Source: Pararhodobacter sp. (GTDB lineage: Bacteria; Pseudomonadota; Alphaproteobacteria; Rhodobacterales; Rhodobacteraceae). From it: a stretch of DNA of 64,000 bases. The number at the start of each line of letters is the position of its first letter. Position 1 is the stretch's first letter. The notes beneath the pieces were generated by a model. The model saw only the letters and a list, made by a program, of their open reading frames with translations, searched no databases and was not told the DNA's origin. Of the stretch, positions 59,523-64,000 are shown one piece after another. The stretch lies in contig NZ_JAUCBZ010000015.1 of the NCBI RefSeq assembly GCF_034676545.1, positions 2,139,001 to 2,203,000 of the forward strand. Reading direction: 5' to 3'. The position numbers and the translations under genes are program-made.

Positions 59523-60601
59523 TGGCGCTTTCTGGCAAGGGCGCGCATGTGTTCGGCAAACCGAATGGCGGCGGCAACGGCTTGATAGTGATCCGGTGCA
59601 ATCTCATCGCCTATGCGGGTCGCGGCAAAAAGCGCCCGGGCGGTCGGCGGGTCGGAATGGATCGGCACACCGGACTCCTTGGCAATTTCCCGGATCCGGG
59701 CGGCGATCTCATCAGTGCCCTTGGCCACACACACCGGGGCACCCGCGCTGTTGGCCTCCCATGCCAGGGCAACGGCGTAATGGGTCGGGTTGACCACCAC
59801 CACCGACGCCTTGGGGACATCCTTGAGCATTTTGTTGGTGGCGATATCGTGGCCCCGCTGCCGACGTTGTTGCTTGGCATGCGGATCACCCTCGGCCGCC
59901 TTGTGGTCTTCACGCAATTCCTGATGGCTCATCCGTTGACGGCGCTTGTGGTCGAACACCTGCCAAAGATAGTCGAGCACACCGATCAGCACCATGACAA
60001 GCACCACAATCGCCATGAATTCCGCGATCAGGCGCATCATCAAGGCGCTCAACGGTCCGGGGCTTTGGCTCAGACCCGCGAGCAATTCGGGCATTCGGGC
60101 CAACAGGAAAAACCACAGGATTGTGCCGTAGATACACAATTTGGTCGCGCTTTTGGCGAATTCCATCAGTCCGGAGGGGCCGAATTTGTTTTTGGCATTC
60201 GACAAGGGAGACACTCTCGAAAGCTTTGGGCTGAGCTTTTCTGGTGCAAAAACAAGTCCCTTCACGGCAAACAGCACGGCAATCACCAAGACACCGGGGA
60301 CGACCGCGACTGGCGCCAAGGCCAACCCGATCTGCCCCAGCAGCGTTCCGGCAAAGGCTGTGCCGCCCCCCAGCAAGACCGTGGCAAAGTCTTCTGGCCG
60401 AGTCAGCAAGCCCTGTCCGATGGCGCCAATTCGGGTGGGCACCCAGCCCCCCGGCAGCAAGGCAAGTGACAAGATGCCGATCGCCGCGGCTGCCGCTGTG
60501 ATATCGGCGGTGCGCGGGATTTCACCGCGTTTCCGGGCCTCTTGGAGCTTGCGCTCGGTGGCTTCGTGGGGGCGTTCGGCGTCGCTGTCGTCGCCACTCA
60601 T
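59519..60601 (-). CDS. flhB: Flagellar type III export protein FlhB
   Basis: Export-gate and substrate-switch component of the flagellar secretion apparatus, 360 aa. Four membrane helices in the first half (AAAAAIGILSLALLPGG, IGLALAPVAVVPGVLVIAVL, TKLCIYGTILWFFLLAR, LIAEFMAIVVLVMVLIGVLD). The C-terminal cytoplasmic domain has the autocleavage motif NPTH in SVVVVNPTHYAVALAW. The N terminus EATERKLQEARKRGEIPRT is the FlhB signature. ATG 60601 overlaps the fliR stop by four bases. Confidence 0.96.
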   Translation of the reverse strand: MSGDDSDAERPHEATERKLQEARKRGEIPRTADITAAAAAIGILSLALLPGGWVPTRIGAIGQGLLTRPEDFATVLLGGGTAFAGTLLGQIGLALAPVAVVPGVLVIAVLFAVKGLVFAPEKLSPKLSRVSPLSNAKNKFGPSGLMEFAKSATKLCIYGTILWFFLLARMPELLAGLSQSPGPLSALMMRLIAEFMAIVVLVMVLIGVLDYLWQVFDHKRRQRMSHQELREDHKAAEGDPHAKQQRRQRGHDIATNKMLKDVPKASVVVVNPTHYAVALAWEANSAGAPVCVAKGTDEIAARIREIAKESGVPIHSDPPTARALFAATRIGDEIAPDHYQAVAAAIRFAEHMRALARKRH

Positions 60602-61392
60602 GGCTGCACCAGCGCCGTTGGGTCGGTTATGACCTCGGTGAAGGCGGAATACCAAACGCCAATCATCAGCGGTGCCGCGATCAGCATCAGAACCAAACCG
60701 CCCAGAGTCAGAGCCGGCGCACCAATGAAGGCGACCATCAGTTGCGGCATGGCCCGATTGATGGCGCCCAAGGCCAAATTGTAGAGCGCAGAGCCGATCA
60801 CGAACGGCGAGGCCAAAACGAAGGCCAGCGCAAAAGCGTGGGCAACGCGGGCGGTGCCCCACTCGGCAAGTGCTGCCGGGTTGGGCCAACTGCCGGAGGG
60901 GAAGATGTCATAGGACAGAACCAGAAGTGCGGCCAGGCGCTCGGGAAACCCCATCACGACAATCATCGCCAGCCCGGCCATGACCAACACTTGCGAGAAT
61001 GCCGGTTGCGGGTCGATGCCAGCCCCGCCAAAGGCTTGCGAGAGCGACGTCGCCTGGGCGGCTTTGGTGCCGGCCATTTGCAAGATCATCACCATCAGGC
61101 GCAGCCCCGCGGCTAGCGTCAGGCCGACCAGTGTCTCGGCCCCCAGAAACAAGGCGGCGCGGATCGGGGTGTCCGGCACGGCGGGAACCCAAGCGCTGAC
61201 GGCGGGGGCGACGATGCTTGTCATGGCCAGCGCGGCGACCAGACGCACGCGGGCGGGGACCACCCGTTCGCCAAACACGGGCAACAGGGCGAAAAAGGCC
61301 CCGATGCGCGCAAAGACAAGCCCCGCGGCGATAAACCAGGCCTGCGCCTGCTCCAGCACCTGCGCGAGCGCGTTGAGCACGTCCGGGATCAC
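60598..61392 (-). CDS. fliR: Flagellar type III export protein FliR
   Basis: 264-aa polytopic membrane protein of the export gate, with about six helices (AQAWFIAAGLVFARIGAFFA, LFLGAETLVGLTLAAGLRLM, VLVMAGLAMIVVMGFPERLA, ALAFVLASPFVIGSALYNLA, TLGGLVLMLIAAPLMIGVWY). No ATG fits. A GTG at 61392 overlaps the flhA stop (GTGA) and starts VIPDVLNALAQVLEQ, so it is taken as initiator. Forms the FlhA/FlhB/FliPQR export gate; fliP and fliQ are outside the window or elsewhere. Confidence 0.94.
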   Translation of the reverse strand: MIPDVLNALAQVLEQAQAWFIAAGLVFARIGAFFALLPVFGERVVPARVRLVAALAMTSIVAPAVSAWVPAVPDTPIRAALFLGAETLVGLTLAAGLRLMVMILQMAGTKAAQATSLSQAFGGAGIDPQPAFSQVLVMAGLAMIVVMGFPERLAALLVLSYDIFPSGSWPNPAALAEWGTARVAHAFALAFVLASPFVIGSALYNLALGAINRAMPQLMVAFIGAPALTLGGLVLMLIAAPLMIGVWYSAFTEVITDPTALVQP

Positions 61393-63461
61393 GCCGCAAC
61401 CTGTCCAACAAGGGCCGGGCGTGCCTCCATGCCGATTTCCTCGAATGCAAGGACCGGGGCGGAAACATCGCGCGCGGCCATGACGGTCCGCAAGAACCGT
61501 CTGCGCCGCGTCGATGTCACGAGGGCCGCTTGCGTGCCTTTGTCCGCCAATCCGGCAAATGTTTCTGCCAACATCGACGCCAAGCGCCCGAACGCATCCG
61601 GCGGCAGGGCGATGTCGGTGCCCCCGCGTTCCCCCTCGATCTGGTAGCGGGTGAAAACCTCTTCCCACTCGGGCGCCAATTGCACCAAGGGCAAGGAACC
61701 ATCGGGACGCTTCAACCCCGAGACGAGCTGGAACCCGAGCCGCTGGCGGACATGCTCACAAACGGCTTCAGGCGAGAGGTGCTGAACCCGGAGTTCCGCA
61801 ATGGATTCAAGGATAAGTGGCAGATTGCGGACCGAGACACGTTCATCCAGCAGCAGACGAAGCACCGCCAGGAGCGTGTCGACAGGGACTTTGTCCGGGA
61901 TCAATTCGTCAATCAGGCGGCGATTGGCCTCGGAGCGACGCTCATCGGAAAGGTTGGTCATTTCGTCCAACATCCGGCGCAGCCCACGCAAGCTGAGCAG
62001 GCGGGCGAAATTGGTTTTCAGGACTTCCAACAGATGCGTCGCGAGGACTTCGGCAGGGCCGACAACCGTGAGCCCGCCAAGCGCCGCCGCCTCTTCGTCT
62101 TTGGCCGCGATCCACCGGGCCGGGGCGGCATAGACCGGTTCACGCACGTCGAGTCCGGCGGGGGCATCCGCGCCCTCTTCGGGCAGGAGCGCCAAGCGTC
62201 GATCCGGCATCAAACGGTCGCGGCCTTGTTCGACGCCTTGGATCAAGATCTGATACTCGCCCGGGTTCAATGCGGAATCATCCGTCAGGCGGATTTCCGG
62301 CAGGATGAGACCGAAATGTCGGGCGACATGGTTGCGCATGTTCATGATCCGCGCATCAAGCCCGGTCGCGGGGTCGAGGACCATGGGCACCAGATCGGGC
62401 GAGAAGGTGACGTGGATCTCGTCCAGATCAAGGATATCCCCGAGCGATGTCTTGCGGACCTCTGGCGCGGGCGACTCGTCGACGATCGGCTTGTTCAGAT
62501 GGCGACGGGCGAAATATGCCGCCGTACCCAGAAGCCCTGCGCCGGTGACAAAGGGCAAGAATGGCAGGCCGGGGATCAAGGCAAACATCACCATCAGGAG
62601 CGCCACGGTCAACAAGGCCGCCGGGTGTTTTCCGAGTTGCGCAAAGAGGGCGGTATCCGTGGCCCCGGTGGCGCCGCCGCGTGCCAGCAACAGCGCCGCG
62701 GCGATGGAGATGACAACCGCCGGAATTTGACTGACAAGCCCATCGCCGACCGTCAGGATTGCATAGGTTTCAAAGGCTTCCCCGATTGGCATACCATGCG
62801 CCAACGTGCCCATCAGCAACCCGACGACGATGTTGAGAAGCGTGATCAACAGGCCGGCAACGGCATCGCCTTTGACAAATTTTGAGGCACCATCGAGCGA
62901 ACCGAAAAAGGTTGTTTCAGCTTGATCACGTTCGCGACGGGCTTTGGCCTCGGCGTGCGAAATGGCCCCGGCGGACATATCGCTGTCGATGGCCAGCTGC
63001 TTGCCCGGCATTGCGTCGAGGGCGAATCTCGCGCCGACCTCGGCCATGCGGCCAGCGCCTTTGGTGATCACGATGAAATTGACGATCAGCAAGACGCAAA
63101 AGATGACAACGCCCAGATACACGCTCCCGCCCATGATGAAGCTGGAAAACCCCTGGATAACCGAGCCGGCGGCTTGTGGGCCGGTGTGCCCCTCACCGAT
63201 GATCAAGCGGGTGCTGGACACATTGAGCGACAAGCGCAGCATGAGCGAGGCCAGCAGCACGGTCGGAAAAATCGAGAAATCGAGCGGGCGTTCGATGAAC
63301 AGGGTCAGCGTGAACATCAGAATGGCGAGCGCGAACGAGGTCGCGAGGCCGATATCGAGCATCCACGCGGGGACCGGCAGGATCATCATCACGATGATCG
63401 CCATCAGGGCGAGCGCCAGCAGGATTGTCGGCTGGAAAAGCTGGGAAATGGTGAATTTCAT
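61389..63461 (-). CDS. flhA: Flagellar type III export protein FlhA
   Basis: 690-aa core of the export gate. The N-terminal half holds about eight helices (MAIIVMMILPVPAWMLDIGL, IPAVVISIAAALLLARGG) and the FHIPEP-type conserved cytoplasmic loop (GAGRMAEVGARFALDAMPGK, AISHAEAKARRERDQAETTF). The C-terminal cytoplasmic domain binds export substrates and chaperones (GEYQILIQGVEQGRDRLMPD, VDTLLAVLRLLLDERVSVRN). ATG 63461 begins the classical opening MKFTISQLFQPTILLALALM. Confidence 0.96.
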   Translation of the reverse strand: MKFTISQLFQPTILLALALMAIIVMMILPVPAWMLDIGLATSFALAILMFTLTLFIERPLDFSIFPTVLLASLMLRLSLNVSSTRLIIGEGHTGPQAAGSVIQGFSSFIMGGSVYLGVVIFCVLLIVNFIVITKGAGRMAEVGARFALDAMPGKQLAIDSDMSAGAISHAEAKARRERDQAETTFFGSLDGASKFVKGDAVAGLLITLLNIVVGLLMGTLAHGMPIGEAFETYAILTVGDGLVSQIPAVVISIAAALLLARGGATGATDTALFAQLGKHPAALLTVALLMVMFALIPGLPFLPFVTGAGLLGTAAYFARRHLNKPIVDESPAPEVRKTSLGDILDLDEIHVTFSPDLVPMVLDPATGLDARIMNMRNHVARHFGLILPEIRLTDDSALNPGEYQILIQGVEQGRDRLMPDRRLALLPEEGADAPAGLDVREPVYAAPARWIAAKDEEAAALGGLTVVGPAEVLATHLLEVLKTNFARLLSLRGLRRMLDEMTNLSDERRSEANRRLIDELIPDKVPVDTLLAVLRLLLDERVSVRNLPLILESIAELRVQHLSPEAVCEHVRQRLGFQLVSGLKRPDGSLPLVQLAPEWEEVFTRYQIEGERGGTDIALPPDAFGRLASMLAETFAGLADKGTQAALVTSTRRRRFLRTVMAARDVSAPVLAFEEIGMEARPALVGQVAA

Positions 63462-64000
63462 GGGCGCAAGGCAATCAACGGGGTCACGCGGGGCAGGTTG
63501 ACCGGAACCAGAGAGGCACCAGAGGCCGTTCCGGCGAACAACGGAAACGCGCGCACTGTGGTGGCGTGGGCAGGGTGGTCGGGCGTGTGACGGAGGGGTT
63601 CGTGGTCCAGACTGGCGCGCATCTCGCGGAATCGTGCGCGATACCGGGTGTTGTATTGGGGCGTGCGTGAATGATAGGCGCCCGCCGCCGCTTCCCATGA
63701 GCCGAATTCATCGTGCAACGCAGCCAGATGCCGGGCGGCATAGCGCGCGGCGGTAATCGGTTCCAAAATTGCCTCGGCGCTGTTGAATTGATTCCCATGC
63801 CAGCGGACATTGATCTGAAAACACCCCAGATCAATGCTGGTCTGGCCCCGCGCGAGGGTTTGCCGCAAGAACGCCTCTGCCGCATGACGATCTGCGAACC
63901 AGTGGCCTCGGCCCTCGGTGTTTGCGGCCCAGGGCCAGGGCCGCAGCCGCCCGTTTTGTGGCCGCCCCGTTTCGGTCAAGGCAATCGCCAGAAGCACATC
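63458..64000 (-). CDS. Lytic transglycosylase (SLT type), N terminus outside the window
   Basis: The frame is open through the last base of the window (DVLLAIALTETG...), so the start is not visible. The domain is a transglycosylase-type lysozyme fold: catalytic Glu in ALTETGRPQ, then SIDLGCFQINVRWHG and EAAAGAYHSRTPQYNTRYRA. It cleaves peptidoglycan and here probably helps the flagellar rod cross the wall, since its stop overlaps the flhA start by four bases. The 60-residue C-terminal tail (EPLRHTPDHPAHATTV onward) is not conserved-looking. Confidence 0.88.
   Translation of the reverse strand, partial: DVLLAIALTETGRPQNGRLRPWPWAANTEGRGHWFADRHAAEAFLRQTLARGQTSIDLGCFQINVRWHGNQFNSAEAILEPITAARYAARHLAALHDEFGSWEAAAGAYHSRTPQYNTRYRARFREMRASLDHEPLRHTPDHPAHATTVRAFPLFAGTASGASLVPVNLPRVTPLIALRP

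Noticed and set aside
1..64000. CRISPR array, prophage or plasmid functions
   Set aside because: No regularly spaced direct repeats, phage structural genes, integrase or replication genes were seen; the only mobile element is the IS3-family copy.

Overview
The window looks like a chromosomal segment of a high-GC alphaproteobacterium, most likely a member of the Rhodobacterales. The reasons are the GC-rich coding sequence, a single large B12-dependent class II ribonucleotide reductase, the gene order pepA-holC diverging from lptF-lptG-lptD-surA-pdxA-rsmA, and a flhA-fliR-flhB flagellar export block. It reads mostly as ordinary core and metabolic genome with one complete IS3-family insertion. 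I see no prophage, CRISPR array or plasmid functions.

Layout. 1-2.8 kb: the tail of an AraC-type regulator, tyrS (frameshifted) and, divergently, anmK. 2.8-4.3 kb: a dispersed GC-rich repeat followed by an intact IS3-family element with perfect 26-bp ends and a 3-bp target duplication. The element sits in the loop of a hairpin. 4.3-13.3 kb: a pyrimidine/hydantoin catabolic unit. Two tandem RutR-like TetR regulators diverge from an ACT-domain protein, an M20 amidohydrolase (beta-ureidopropionase type), an unknown 107-aa protein, dihydropyrimidinase and a four-gene NitT/TauT-type ABC importer, and a RutR-like palindrome lies in the divergent promoter region. 13.7-17.4 kb: nrdJ. 18-23.4 kb: a damaged yghU-type glutathione transferase gene, fbpA diverging from fbpB (ferric iron uptake, no ATPase gene here), an L,D-transpeptidase, a small lipoprotein and tRNA-Glu. 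23.5-28.1 kb: recJ, glpX, hom and a second small lipoprotein. 28.2-32.6 kb: a TetR gene and three Tad/Flp pilus-type genes (VWA-containing TadG-like, TadE, and a large TadE-like protein with extra extracellular domains).

32.8-42.5 kb: the outer-membrane biogenesis operon lptF-lptG-lptD-surA-pdxA-rsmA, diverging from pepA-holC. 42.5-44.8 kb: a FadJ-like protein that appears to have lost key catalytic residues, and a DksA-like zinc-finger protein. 45-47.3 kb: a persulfide/sulfur module (persulfide dioxygenase, two YeeE/YedE-type membrane proteins, DUF442 sulfur transferase). 47.4-53.1 kb: a translationally coupled oligopeptide ABC operon with an apparent attenuator hairpin between the binding-protein gene and the permeases. 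53.4-59.1 kb: argE, an outer-membrane beta-barrel protein and three tandem paralogous M20 amidohydrolases. 59.1-64 kb: flagellar export genes flhB, fliR and flhA, flanked by a 131-aa coiled-coil-like protein and a lytic transglycosylase cut by the window end.

At least five single-base-type indels interrupt otherwise well-conserved genes (tyrS, lptF, the persulfide dioxygenase, and yghU twice). tyrS and lptF are normally essential and all the breaks lie in GC-rich or homopolymer contexts, so I favour consensus sequence errors over real pseudogenes. This should be settled before any of these genes is called broken. No single dramatic new system stands out. The best leads are the divergent FadJ homologue, the TadE-like protein with extracellular domains, the dispersed intergenic repeat family, and the arrangement of the pyrimidine and sulfur operons.
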